The notes under the pieces are model-generated. The model saw nothing but the letters and a program-made list of their open reading frames with translations, was not told the origin of the DNA and made no database searches. Shown piece after piece: positions 1 through 7,510 of a stretch of DNA of 34,509 bases. The position numbers and the translations under genes are program-made. Origin of the DNA: Kiritimatiellia bacterium. Lineage in GTDB: Bacteria; Verrucomicrobiota; Kiritimatiellia; SLAD01. Within the stretch, counting starts at the first letter, position 1. Each line of letters begins with the position of its first letter. The stretch spans positions 1 through 34,509 of the forward strand of contig SLBD01000039.1 in assembly GCA_007126515.1 (NCBI GenBank), read 5' to 3'.

Positions 1-42
1 ATATACATGAGCAAATTGCGGAAACATTTTGAGGGTGACTGA
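1..42 (+). CDS. 3' end of an upstream reading frame (partial)
   Basis: Reading from base 1, an open frame runs to a TGA at 40-42 and would encode a tail ending SKLRKHFEGD. Only 13 residues are visible, so no function can be given. The stop lies 2 bases before the GTG of the next gene, the spacing of a co-translated pair. It could be a partner gene, such as an antitoxin or regulator, or the frame-shifted N-terminal half of the nucleotidyltransferase-like protein that follows. Being coding at all is an inference from this spacing. Confidence 0.25.
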   Translation: MYMSKLRKHFEGD

Positions 43-44
43 CC

Positions 45-572
45 GTGCTGATCGGACCAAAATTTGATTCGTTCTTCATCCGCACCATTGGCGCCTTGCG
101 GTATCTTGAATTGCTCCTCACCCGTCCTTGGGTAGTGGATGTCGGGAACATCCCCGGATTTGAGGCCTTAAAGAGCATCCATCTACGGATTCCCAATCCG
201 GCATCGTACATCATCCAGAAAATCTTGATTCAGGACGAGGGTCGAAAACGAGAATCGATGGCGAAAGATTTCTATTATATCTTTGAAGTCAGCGTCTTGT
301 TCAGGAATGCGCTTGATGAGCTTCGGCATGACTACCAAGAACTCCGCCGCGCATTTCCTGAAAAGTGGATATCAAGATTTGAACGCAATATTATCGTGTC
401 ATTCCGTGATGCCCTTGCCGAAGGACCGGTCATGGCCTCACAAGTTCACAGTGGCATTCAGATAAATCAGCCCGGCACCATGCCGGTAGATGAGGTCGTA
501 ATTGCGGCATCAGTTCAAAGGTTTATTCGAGGGCTTTGCAGCAGCGACGCGCGGAGGACTATTCAGAAATGA
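45..572 (+). CDS. Nucleotidyltransferase-like protein (GSU2403/AbiEii-like), probably N-terminally truncated
   Basis: This is a 175-residue frame with a GTG start at 45; an in-frame TGA at 36-38 blocks any longer start. Residues about 50-90 (IPNPASYIIQKILIQDEGR, then KDFYYIFEVSVLF) resemble the C-terminal part of the GSU2403/NTP_transf_8 nucleotidyltransferase family, in which a 'P.P..Y...K' segment is followed by a 'K..KD' helix. The nucleotide-binding N-terminal half (G-S plus D-x-D) that such proteins need is absent. The reading is either a remnant or one half of a frameshifted gene whose start lies left of the window. The last 10 bases overlap the convergent GIY-YIG gene. Family assignment is from memory of the motif pattern and is moderate at best. 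Confidence 0.4.
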   Translation: MLIGPKFDSFFIRTIGALRYLELLLTRPWVVDVGNIPGFEALKSIHLRIPNPASYIIQKILIQDEGRKRESMAKDFYYIFEVSVLFRNALDELRHDYQELRRAFPEKWISRFERNIIVSFRDALAEGPVMASQVHSGIQINQPGTMPVDEVVIAASVQRFIRGLCSSDARRTIQK

Positions 573-805
573 CGCCGGGCGAATTCGCGTCCGGAGCCGG
601 TTTTGAGGTGGGCTTCGAACGCGCGAGCTTTCTCCTTGGAGGTGAAGCGGATGACGGTTTCCACATTCCAAGGACGGTGTTTGCGTGTGTGTGGAACGCC
701 ACCTTCGTTGTGTTTTTGTAGTCGGTCGGCCAGATTGGTTGTACAGCCGGTGTAATGCCTTGTGGGGTCTGCCTTGCTGGTGAGGATATAGACGTAGTGA
801 TTCAT
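563..805 (-). CDS. Small single-domain GIY-YIG endonuclease-family protein
   Basis: The product is 80 residues starting MNHYVYILTSK at the ATG complementary to 803-805. The GIY-YIG core is visible as YVYIL followed by HYTG (residues 4-20), then an L-x-x-R-L-x-x-H segment and a final AxxxExxLK helix (residues 60-69). This is the length and layout of the UPF0213/YhbQ-like class, nearly the bare catalytic fold. In place of the usual G-x-R the sequence has GC-x-x-N-L-x-x-R-L, so the catalytic Arg is probably R29. The frame stays open upstream to about 991, but that part runs through repeat DNA and the tRNA-Ala gene and is not credible protein. Role in the cell is unknown; DNA repair or mobile-element biology are the usual suggestions. 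Confidence 0.75.
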   Translation of the reverse strand: MNHYVYILTSKADPTRHYTGCTTNLADRLQKHNEGGVPHTRKHRPWNVETVIRFTSKEKARAFEAHLKTGSGREFARRHF

Positions 806-885
806 GTCGCCGCGTTTGGCTCCTCCATGTGCTGGCACGCCAAGCCGTAGTCGACGAGCAATTTGTCCAAGGCCGCATAACTCGC

Positions 886-946
886 CCGCCTCCGCAAGGC
901 CCACGGCGTGGCAGCCTTCGCGCCTCGCTGTGCTCGTCGCGAAGGC

Positions 947-948
<2 letters not shown>
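886..948. repeat. Palindromic repeat (R4 type) abutting tRNA-Ala
   Basis: Bases 886-913 read CCGCCTCCGCAAGGC, three variable bases, then CGGCGTGGCAG. They match, with a few changes, the reverse complement of 11698-11723. Immediately after, CAGCCTTCGCG (912-922) and CGCGAAGGCTG (938-948) form a perfect 11-bp stem with a 15-base loop. The stem's outer base pairs use the last bases of the tRNA-Ala CCA end (947-949, minus strand). It looks like a dispersed intergenic repeat that also places a hairpin at the tRNA 3' end. Confidence 0.6.
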
Positions 949-1022
<74 letters not shown>

Positions 1023-1091
1023 GAAAAAGATGCTGGGACTATATCGGCTACCGATAAATTGTCAATCGTTGATCCGACCGGCATCGTAAAT

Positions 1092-1167
<76 letters not shown>

Positions 1168-1237
1168 GAGCTGAGCCTGCCACAACGGGAAGGGTGGGTC
1201 AAGAGGCAGCGACAAAAAAATGGGATTTTGCCTCTGC

Positions 1238-2221
1238 TTACAACAGCGTCTCGCAGCTGTCGATGATGTCGGTGGCGGACCAGCGGCTCATGCAGGCATG
1301 GTCGCGCTGAGGACGCTGGCATCTTCTGGAGTGGCAGGGGACGCAAGTGAGGTCGGTGCGCTGGATGATGCAATGTGTCTCGCCGTACGGACCGGTGCGA
1401 TGCGGGTCGGTGGGGCCAAACAAAGCGACAACTGGGCATCCTAGTGCTGCGGCCATGTGCATGGGGCCGGAATCGACGGTGACGACCAAGTCCATTTCCT
1501 GAAGCAGACTGCCCAGTTCGACGAGGGATGTGGTCCCGCAGACATTCCTAAGATCGACATCCTGGACTTGGCTTTGGATGTAGTTGGCGGTGTCGCGATC
1601 AGCGGAAGAGCCAATTAGAAATGCAGTGCCGCCATGTCGTCGATGCAGCTCTTGGATACAGCCTGCAAAGAGGGAGGGGGGGGCGTTCTTGGTGGTCCAG
1701 CGCGAGCAGGGCACGTACGCGATTCGCGGAGATTCAGAGGCGTGGGGATGAGCAGGAAATTGAATGGGAAATTGGATGGAATCAACGGGTGCATCCAGGC
1801 CTGCAGCGAGTTCACAAGCTTCGTCAATCGCGTGACGGGCTTTATCACGATGACCAAGTACCTGGCTGTAAAATATGCCCGCACCTTCGCGGTGCCAAGA
1901 TGGGCCGATGCGTTGTTTGGCTCGTGCGAGACGTGTGATCAGGGCACTTTTTAACAAGCCCTGAAAATCAATCACAATATCATACCGTTTGCGCCGTAGT
2001 GCGCGGATCCAGTCAGTGCCGGAGCGAATGATGCGACGGCGCGGAAATGGGAGAACATTGTCGATGTCGGTAAAACACTGCACGACCGGAACGTATTCAG
2101 GTTGGGTGATCCAGTCGATGCTCCAATTATGTGTTTGCTTGAGGGCGTGGACGGCAGGCAGGGCATGAAACAAATCGCCGAGCGAACTCAATTTGACGAT
2201 CAGTGCTTTCTCGGAAGACAT
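1238..2221 (-). CDS. Heptosyltransferase, glycosyltransferase family 9 (WaaC-like)
   Basis: This 327-residue protein would transfer L-glycero-D-manno-heptose from its ADP-sugar onto the LPS inner core at the cytoplasmic face of the inner membrane. The N-terminus (ALIVKLSSLGDLFHALPAV, residues 6-24) is the classic GT9 opening, and YDIVIDFQGLLKSAL (80-94) matches WaaC. The C-terminal ADP-heptose-binding region shows DSGPMH (250-255) and FGPTDPHRTGPYG (268-280). Cysteines at 293, 296, 301 and 310 form a cluster of the kind common near the end of WaaF-type enzymes, so the heptosyltransferase I or II assignment stays open. It is consistent with rfaE1 and kdsB elsewhere in the window. The gene lies downstream of argF but is separated from it by a repeat element. 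Confidence 0.85.
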   Translation of the reverse strand: MSSEKALIVKLSSLGDLFHALPAVHALKQTHNWSIDWITQPEYVPVVQCFTDIDNVLPFPRRRIIRSGTDWIRALRRKRYDIVIDFQGLLKSALITRLARAKQRIGPSWHREGAGIFYSQVLGHRDKARHAIDEACELAAGLDAPVDSIQFPIQFPAHPHASESPRIAYVPCSRWTTKNAPPSLFAGCIQELHRRHGGTAFLIGSSADRDTANYIQSQVQDVDLRNVCGTTSLVELGSLLQEMDLVVTVDSGPMHMAAALGCPVVALFGPTDPHRTGPYGETHCIIQRTDLTCVPCHSRRCQRPQRDHACMSRWSATDIIDSCETLL

Positions 2222-2254
2222 GAATGTTTCTGCAGTTTGCGTGATTCGTTAACC

Positions 2255-2338
2255 GGCGGGAAGATCTCGAAGACTCAACCGTTCCCGCCCCCTGGTGAGG
2301 TTTGCGTCCCGGCCGGGCCCAGCGTGCCCGGCTACAGT
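2255..2338. repeat. Dispersed palindromic element, copy 1 (R1 + R3 modules)
   Basis: This fills most of the 151-bp argF/heptosyltransferase gap. Module R1 (2255-2289) has perfect 8-bp arms GGCGGGAA and TTCCCGCC around a core containing CGAAGACTCAACC. Module R3 (2312-2332) has 7-bp arms GCCGGGC and GCCCGGC followed by TACAGTA. Near-identical R1 lies at 11003-11037 and R3 at 11177-11203. No open frame or transposase accompanies it. Confidence 0.75.
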
Positions 2339-2372
2339 ATGTACGCTCTTTTCCATTTTCCCCTGCACGTTC

Positions 2373-3317
2373 TTAATGGGCTTTTTCGGCATCTTCTAAA
2401 AGACTGAGCAGGACTGCGTTCTGTGCATGCAAGCGGTTTTCGGCTTGATCAAAGACCACGGATTGAGGGCCATCGATGACATCGGCGGTTTGCTCATAGC
2501 CTCGCATGGCTGGCAGGCAGTTCATAAAAATGGCATCTGACGAAGCGGCTGCCATTAAATCGGCATTAACCTGATAGGGCATGAAAATACGAACACGTTC
2601 GTCCAGTTCTGCCTGAGGAATGTGGTAGCTCATCCAGGAGTCGGTATACACGACATCGGCATCGGCGACGGCATCAGCGGCGCTTTCATGTACGGTGACG
2701 GAGGAATTATGTGTTTTGGCTAAGCCGCGGGCTCGCTCGAGTACGGAAGGTTGCGGAGCATAGTCGGCTGCCGCCGGGCAGCCGACGGCGATATCTGCGC
2801 CGGTCATGGCACAGCCGATCATGAGCGAATGGGTGACGTTGTTGTTGCTATCACCGACGTAGGCAACTTTAAGACCGCGAATCCGCCCCTTGTGCTCACG
2901 AATCGTCAATAGGTCGGCGAGGATCTGGCAGGGGTGGGCCAGGTCGGTAAGGGCGTTGATGATTGGGACGCTGGCGTGGCGTGCCATTTCTTCCAGATCG
3001 GAATGTTTAAAGAGACGTGCCATGACGATATCTACGTAGCGGCTGAAGGTGTGGGCCGTGTCTTCCAGTGTTTCCTTTCCGGCTCCCATGGGGGAGGAGC
3101 GGGTGTCGTAGTAGATGGCATGCCCCCCCATCCGGGTCATACCGGTTTCAAAGGACAGACGTGTCCGCAGGCTGGGCTTCTCGAAAATCATCAGCAAGGT
3201 GCGGCGATGAGCTGCATGCGCATAGTTTCCCGGGTGGGCTTTGATTTCTTCGGCGAGATCCAGCGCGGATTCAATGTGGGCTGGGGTCCAGTCGTCTAGT
3301 GTCAGCAAGTGTCTCAT
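2373..3317 (-). CDS. argF: Ornithine carbamoyltransferase
   Basis: A 314-residue cytoplasmic enzyme making citrulline from ornithine and carbamoyl phosphate in arginine synthesis. The carbamoyl-phosphate loop is FEKPSLRTRLSFE (45-57), followed by HPCQ (128-131), a YVGDSNN segment and DQAENRLHAQ near the C-terminus. Length is normal for the family. Two positions differ from the common pattern: Leu50 replaces the Thr of S-T-R-T-R, and the usual HCLP reads NCLP (N266). The start is the ATG at 3317, preceded by AGGAGAC. It follows pyrB by 16 bases on the same strand, so the two are very likely co-transcribed. Confidence 0.9.
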   Translation of the reverse strand: MRHLLTLDDWTPAHIESALDLAEEIKAHPGNYAHAAHRRTLLMIFEKPSLRTRLSFETGMTRMGGHAIYYDTRSSPMGAGKETLEDTAHTFSRYVDIVMARLFKHSDLEEMARHASVPIINALTDLAHPCQILADLLTIREHKGRIRGLKVAYVGDSNNNVTHSLMIGCAMTGADIAVGCPAAADYAPQPSVLERARGLAKTHNSSVTVHESAADAVADADVVYTDSWMSYHIPQAELDERVRIFMPYQVNADLMAAASSDAIFMNCLPAMRGYEQTADVIDGPQSVVFDQAENRLHAQNAVLLSLLEDAEKAH

Positions 3318-3333
3318 AATGTCTCCTGTCTAC

Positions 3334-4419
3334 TTATCGCATGAGATCCTGATAATATCGATCTACTTCGCCATCCCTTTCAAAGATGTTGAGAATTAAA
3401 GCAGCACGAATCCACATACCGTTGCGGACTTGTCGCCAATACATCGCCCGGGGATCGCGATCGACATCAGGTTCGATTTCGGCGCGGCGTGGGAGCGGGT
3501 GCATAATGATGGCATCGTCTTTGAGTCGATCTAAGTCGGCAACTGTAAAATGGTAGTGAGATGTGTCAACGGAGCTACTTTCTTGGGCCTGATCCCATTC
3601 ATCCTGAATCCGAGTCATGTAGATGGCATCGACTTCGGGAATGACGGAGGCAAAGTCATCCGTGACTTCGTAGTCCATGTTGGCTTCATCGAGAACCTGC
3701 AGGATGTCGGCGCCGATTTGCAGGGCATCGGGGGCGACGAAATACGCTTTGACTCCATCATAATGGCGGAGCAGGCAGGCCAGTGAACGCACGGTGCGAC
3801 CGCGAGCCAAGTCCCCGACAAAGGCAATGCTTTTGCCATCAATGCCGCCTCGCTGTTCGAAGCTGCGCTGTAACGTATAGATGTCAAGTAAGGCTTGGGA
3901 CGGGTGCTGATCTTTGCCGGAACCGGCATTGATAACGGGAACAGGGCGTTCCGTGTTGGACAGCAGCCATGCAATCCGTTCTGCAAAACCGCCGACGGGA
4001 TGGCGCATGATCAGCAGGTCGAAATACGAGCTGAAGGTGCGAACGGAATCTTCTTGGGTTTCCCCTTTGATTTCGCTGGATGTGGCCGTATCGCGAACTT
4101 CCCCTGTTTGCATTCCGACAATCTGGCAGGCGGCGGAAAAGGAGAGGAAGGTGCGTGTGGATGGCTGAGAAAAGTAGAGCATGGCGCGCTTTTCAGCGAG
4201 GAGATCCTGCAAGAATCGCATTCCGCCCCGAGTTTTGGCGATTTTGCGGACCCGCGTTGCGAGGTCACAAAAGCGTTCCATGGCGGGCCGATCATATTGT
4301 TGCGCAAACAAGGCGTGATAAGGATGTCCGTTACGGCAAAAATAGGTGGCGCGGTCTGTAACCGGCAGTTTCTGATAATCGGCCCACGAAATCGATTTCA
4401 GTGGATTGTCTTGATACAT
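3334..4419 (-). CDS. pyrB: Aspartate carbamoyltransferase catalytic chain
   Basis: A 361-residue enzyme of the first committed step of pyrimidine synthesis, joining carbamoyl phosphate to aspartate. Visible motifs are the phosphate loop SQPSTRT (84-90), KGET of the 80s loop (118-121), HPSQALLDIYTL (172-183), VGDLARGRTVRSLA (201-214), the aspartate-binding MTRIQ (268-272) and HPLPRR (307-312). TRIQ and HPLPRR distinguish it from an ornithine enzyme. It is about 50 residues longer than the usual 310, mostly from an N-terminal extension (residues 1-60). Gln85 stands where the PROSITE pattern has Glu or Lys. No regulatory chain (pyrI) is visible nearby. Confidence 0.88.
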   Translation of the reverse strand: MYQDNPLKSISWADYQKLPVTDRATYFCRNGHPYHALFAQQYDRPAMERFCDLATRVRKIAKTRGGMRFLQDLLAEKRAMLYFSQPSTRTFLSFSAACQIVGMQTGEVRDTATSSEIKGETQEDSVRTFSSYFDLLIMRHPVGGFAERIAWLLSNTERPVPVINAGSGKDQHPSQALLDIYTLQRSFEQRGGIDGKSIAFVGDLARGRTVRSLACLLRHYDGVKAYFVAPDALQIGADILQVLDEANMDYEVTDDFASVIPEVDAIYMTRIQDEWDQAQESSSVDTSHYHFTVADLDRLKDDAIIMHPLPRRAEIEPDVDRDPRAMYWRQVRNGMWIRAALILNIFERDGEVDRYYQDLMR

Positions 4420-4496
4420 AAATGAGACAGCCTTTCCTTACCTGTTGAAATGGTCGGACAGTACCGGAAAGCTGGGTGACAGAAAATCCTTTTTTA

Positions 4497-5633
4497 TTAA
4501 TGAGCTGGCATGGCCATCAAGGCTTCGTCCTGTTCGCTGTAACGGTCCAGCATATATCCATCGTCGGCATGCCACCAGACCCAGACGGTGTCCTCCCAGC
4601 GAATCGGGCGTTGATCGAGCAAAAATCGACTGTGTTGCTGAGTGATGGCAAGACGGTATTCTTGAACTTGAATGAGATATTTGGTTTGAGATCCCAAGTA
4701 CACAACTTCTTCGACTTTGCCTTGGACAAGGTTGTGGTGCGGGGGCAAGGTTGGTGGCTCCAAGGACAGCCGGAATTTCTCGGGGCGAACGCTGAGGTGG
4801 ACAAGATCTCCGGACTGTTTGCGCTTGTCATTAAAGCATTCGACGGTGGGGAATCCTTCAATTTGCAATTGGCAATATTCGCTGTCCACTAAATGGTCGA
4901 CACTGCCATCGAAGAAGTTGGTGTCGCCGATGAAGGCCGCGACAAAACTGCTGTGCGGGGTTTCGTAAATTTCTGCCGGCGACCCCAGTTGCTCAATCCG
5001 TCCCTGATTCATCACGGCTATCCGGTCGCTCAAGCTCATTGCTTCACCCTGATCATGCGTTACATACAAAAAGGTGATGCCGACTTGATCGTGAATCTGG
5101 TCTAGTTCGAGAAGCATGCGCTGACGAAGTTTGAGATCCAGCGCCGCGAGAGGTTCATCGAGGAGAAGCACGGTGGGCTGGTTGATGAGGGCCCGGGCGA
5201 TGGCGACACGTTGTTTTTGGCCGCCGCTAATTTGGTGTGGCTTTTTGCGGGCATGGGCAGTCATTTGGATGAGGTCCAGCATGCCGTTGACGGATGTCTC
5301 AATATCCGCTTCGGGTTTGCGGGCAACGCGTAAGCCAAAAGCAATGTTTTCCCAGACGGAGAGATGGGGGAAAAGGGCGTAGTTCTGGAAGATGGTGTTG
5401 ACAGTGCGCTTGTTGGGAGGCTGATCGGTGATGTCGACTCCGTCCAGCAACACTCGGCCCGTGTCGGGTTGCTCGAAGCCAGCAAGGATTCTCAGCAGGG
5501 TGGTTTTACCGCAGCCGCTAGGGCCCAGTAATGAAAAGAACTCTCCGCGGCGGATGCTGAGGGAAACATGATCGACGGCGTGGACGGATCCATACCGTTT
5601 GGATACATTATCAAATACGAGAAAATCATTCAT
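4497..5633 (-). CDS. potA: Spermidine/putrescine-type ABC transporter ATPase (PotA-like)
   Basis: A 378-residue ATP-binding subunit of an importer. Walker A GPSGCGKTT is at 37-45, the Q-loop Gln at 83, the signature SGGQKQ at 136-141, Walker B VLLLDE at 155-160 and the switch His at 193. It is followed by a TOBE-type C-terminal domain (about 240-370) that contains the typical LSVRPEK stretch. It matches PotA/FbpC-type ATPases best; polyamine specificity is inferred. No permease (potB/potC) or binding protein is adjacent, so it must pair with subunits elsewhere or be shared between transporters. A TTG at 5648 is an alternative start, but the ATG at 5633 fits the family's N-terminus. It lies 17 bases after the upstream lipoprotein gene. 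Confidence 0.85.
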   Translation of the reverse strand: MNDFLVFDNVSKRYGSVHAVDHVSLSIRRGEFFSLLGPSGCGKTTLLRILAGFEQPDTGRVLLDGVDITDQPPNKRTVNTIFQNYALFPHLSVWENIAFGLRVARKPEADIETSVNGMLDLIQMTAHARKKPHQISGGQKQRVAIARALINQPTVLLLDEPLAALDLKLRQRMLLELDQIHDQVGITFLYVTHDQGEAMSLSDRIAVMNQGRIEQLGSPAEIYETPHSSFVAAFIGDTNFFDGSVDHLVDSEYCQLQIEGFPTVECFNDKRKQSGDLVHLSVRPEKFRLSLEPPTLPPHHNLVQGKVEEVVYLGSQTKYLIQVQEYRLAITQQHSRFLLDQRPIRWEDTVWVWWHADDGYMLDRYSEQDEALMAMPAH

Positions 5634-5650
5634 CTTCGTATCGAACAAAT

Positions 5651-6646
5651 CTACTCGGCGGGTCGTTCAAAGTGAACAAGTGCCTGCTCAGCATCAAAAG
5701 TGACTGAGAATCGCTCCAGGATCCGGCGGCCAATCCGAGGAATTTCCTCTAATCCTAATCCGGCTTGCTCCATGGAAGTGGATTCTACATTACGAAAGAC
5801 AAGGTCGCCGATACTCATATGACGAACTGTATTGCCTCCATGCTCGGTGGCCAGCGCATAATCGCCAAGGCTGTCGAGTAAAAATGGGGTTTCAAGATCA
5901 TCGAGCAGGCCTTTGACAGCAAGGATGCCATAGTAGGATTGCAGCGGCACGGAAGCGATTAATCGATCCGAGTCGGGTGTAAACGTAGTGGTTGTGGAAA
6001 AGGTCGCCATGCGCGCGGGAAAGTTGATTTGCACAAACTGAAACGCCCGAATGAATTCGCTGCCCAGAACGATGGTGGCTGCAGGCGCGGTCGAGTGACG
6101 TTGGAGATACTCGAGTGGGCCGTGCGCTGCCTTGACATAGAGCAATGTTGTTTCGACGTTAATGGGGGAGATAGTGAGCCGGGAGGCAACACTCAAAAAG
6201 CCGGGGATGGGGTCGTTGACATGGGCGGCGAACATCCGGTGGGGAGGGGGGCCGATGGGGATAACCCCTTCGCGTACGGCGGGTCCAAATTGAATCCAGC
6301 TGACGGGTGAGCTGGTATCGATTAGAGCTTCATGATCTTCTTGAAAACGCAATCGAACTGGGATCATTGGCACTGACGAGCGGCGTGCCTGACTAAATGC
6401 TACCTGCGCAAATCGGTCGGAGTGGACTCTGTGAGCTCCCGTGAAGATAGGGCCTTGATCTGTCTCATAGCGAGTCATCCAAAAACGGCGTTCGTCCTGG
6501 GCTCGTGAGAAAAAGGCTTGCTGCTCCTGTGATGTCAAAGGGCGAACCTGGGTGTCCGGACGGCGAGTCAAGCAGCCACTTGTCAGAAGAACAAGAAACA
6601 AGCCGCAAAGAGAAGGGCAGAGTAGCGATTTCATGAGATGATGCAT
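5651..6646 (-). CDS. Lipoprotein with two degenerate retropepsin-like (aspartyl protease) lobes
   Basis: The 331-residue product begins with a lipoprotein signal (hydrophobic stretch, then LLTSGC with Cys25). Residues about 95-215 read like a pepsin lobe: ALIDTSSP (107-114) where an active lobe has D-T-G, and VLGSEFIRAFQFVQINF (193-209), the typical 'LG..F...F...ID' strand. A second lobe follows, with FLLDSLG (255-261) and IGRRILERFSVTFDAE near the end. Both D-T-G motifs are altered (DTSS, DSLG), so activity is doubtful and a binding or structural role is possible. An internal ATG at 6634 is an alternative start. It heads the potA-pyrB-argF run on the minus strand. The function is unknown; the fold call is inference. 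Confidence 0.6.
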   Translation of the reverse strand: MHHLMKSLLCPSLCGLFLVLLTSGCLTRRPDTQVRPLTSQEQQAFFSRAQDERRFWMTRYETDQGPIFTGAHRVHSDRFAQVAFSQARRSSVPMIPVRLRFQEDHEALIDTSSPVSWIQFGPAVREGVIPIGPPPHRMFAAHVNDPIPGFLSVASRLTISPINVETTLLYVKAAHGPLEYLQRHSTAPAATIVLGSEFIRAFQFVQINFPARMATFSTTTTFTPDSDRLIASVPLQSYYGILAVKGLLDDLETPFLLDSLGDYALATEHGGNTVRHMSIGDLVFRNVESTSMEQAGLGLEEIPRIGRRILERFSVTFDAEQALVHFERPAE

Positions 6647-6800
6647 TCGGCTTTATACGATCAACCGGAGGATTTAATTCAGATGTGAGACTGTACTGAT
6701 TTGCCATGGATTTGCGAGTAATTTGTCAAAGGGGCATTTGCTTGCATCATTTGCTTCATATCAAGTTGACTTGCCCGTGCGTTCGAGACAACATTTAGCC

Positions 6801-7121
6801 ATGACCGACCAGCAAGATATACTTTCGTTTGCCCGCGATGTGGCTAAGAAGTTTGATCCAGAAAAGATCATTCTTTTTGGATCTTATGCGGCTGGATCGC
6901 CGAATGAGGATTCGGATGTGGACATTCTGGTTGTAATGAACCATGAAGGCAGGCCCTCTGATCAGGCTTTAGCTATTCGGCGGGAAGTCCGCCGCAGATT
7001 CCCACTTGATTTGATTGTTCGAACACCGCGCGAGACGAAGCGTAGGCAAGAATCTGGCGATCCTTTCATTTCGTCAATCGTCGAAGAAGGGCACACGCTT
7101 TATGAACGTGCCCGCTGTTGA
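6801..7121 (+). CDS. MNT-type minimal nucleotidyltransferase (antitoxin-like)
   Basis: A 106-residue protein starting at the ATG at 6801 (MTDQQDIL). The polymerase-beta-like core is clear: ILFGSYAAGSPNEDSDVDILV with G27-S28 and the metal-binding D39-x-D41, and a third acidic residue in PLDLIVRT. Such proteins partner HEPN toxins and in the MntA/HepT system adenylylate the toxin to silence it. That activity is known for characterised pairs and inferred here. Its end overlaps the HEPN gene by 20 bases, implying coupled translation. Confidence 0.85.
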   Translation: MTDQQDILSFARDVAKKFDPEKIILFGSYAAGSPNEDSDVDILVVMNHEGRPSDQALAIRREVRRRFPLDLIVRTPRETKRRQESGDPFISSIVEEGHTLYERARC

Positions 7122-7485
7122 ATGGATTGCAAAGGCCGAGGGCGATTCTGCCAGTGCGAGCCGGGAGCTTCGAGCCCGCATTAGGCCCAATTATGATGCT
7201 GCTTGTTTCCATGCTCAGCAATGTGTCGAAAAATATTTAAAGGCGATTTTGGTTCATCAATCTATACGGTTTCCGAAAGTTCACGATCTCGAAGTGCTGC
7301 TGGATTTATGCCTCGGAGCCTGCCCTCTGTGGGAGGCGATGAGAGATGATATGCAATTGCTTACTCAGTATGCGGTCCAGTTTCGTTATCCTGGGGAAAG
7401 TGCAGACAAGGATGATGCTCGGAAAGCAGTTGCTGCTATGAAGCGATCTCGCGAGGTCATTCGTTCCGCGCTGCCATTTGCTTGA
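7102..7485 (+). CDS. HEPN-domain protein (putative toxin partner of the MNT gene)
   Basis: A 127-residue all-helical protein beginning MNVPAVEW at 7102, inside the end of the MNT gene. The HEPN signature is the segment RPNYDAACFHAQQCVEKYLKA (the PF05168 type), followed by FPKVHDLEVLL and FRYPGES. HEPN proteins of this type are usually ribonucleases or tRNA-targeting toxins. The classic R-x4-6-H near the C-terminus is not evident here, although R-FPKV-H in the middle has that spacing, so catalytic ability is uncertain. The gene pair is a compact two-gene module between genes on the opposite strand, typical of an acquired toxin-antitoxin unit. Confidence 0.8.
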   Translation: MNVPAVEWIAKAEGDSASASRELRARIRPNYDAACFHAQQCVEKYLKAILVHQSIRFPKVHDLEVLLDLCLGACPLWEAMRDDMQLLTQYAVQFRYPGESADKDDARKAVAAMKRSREVIRSALPFA

Positions 7486-7510
7486 CCATCTTGAAAAGGA
7501 ATGGGTGCCA

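Noticed and set aside
1202-1235. Terminator after the heptosyltransferase gene (AGAGGCA/TGCCTCT)
   Set aside because: A 7-bp stem with a 20-base loop and no T tract after it; too weak to call.
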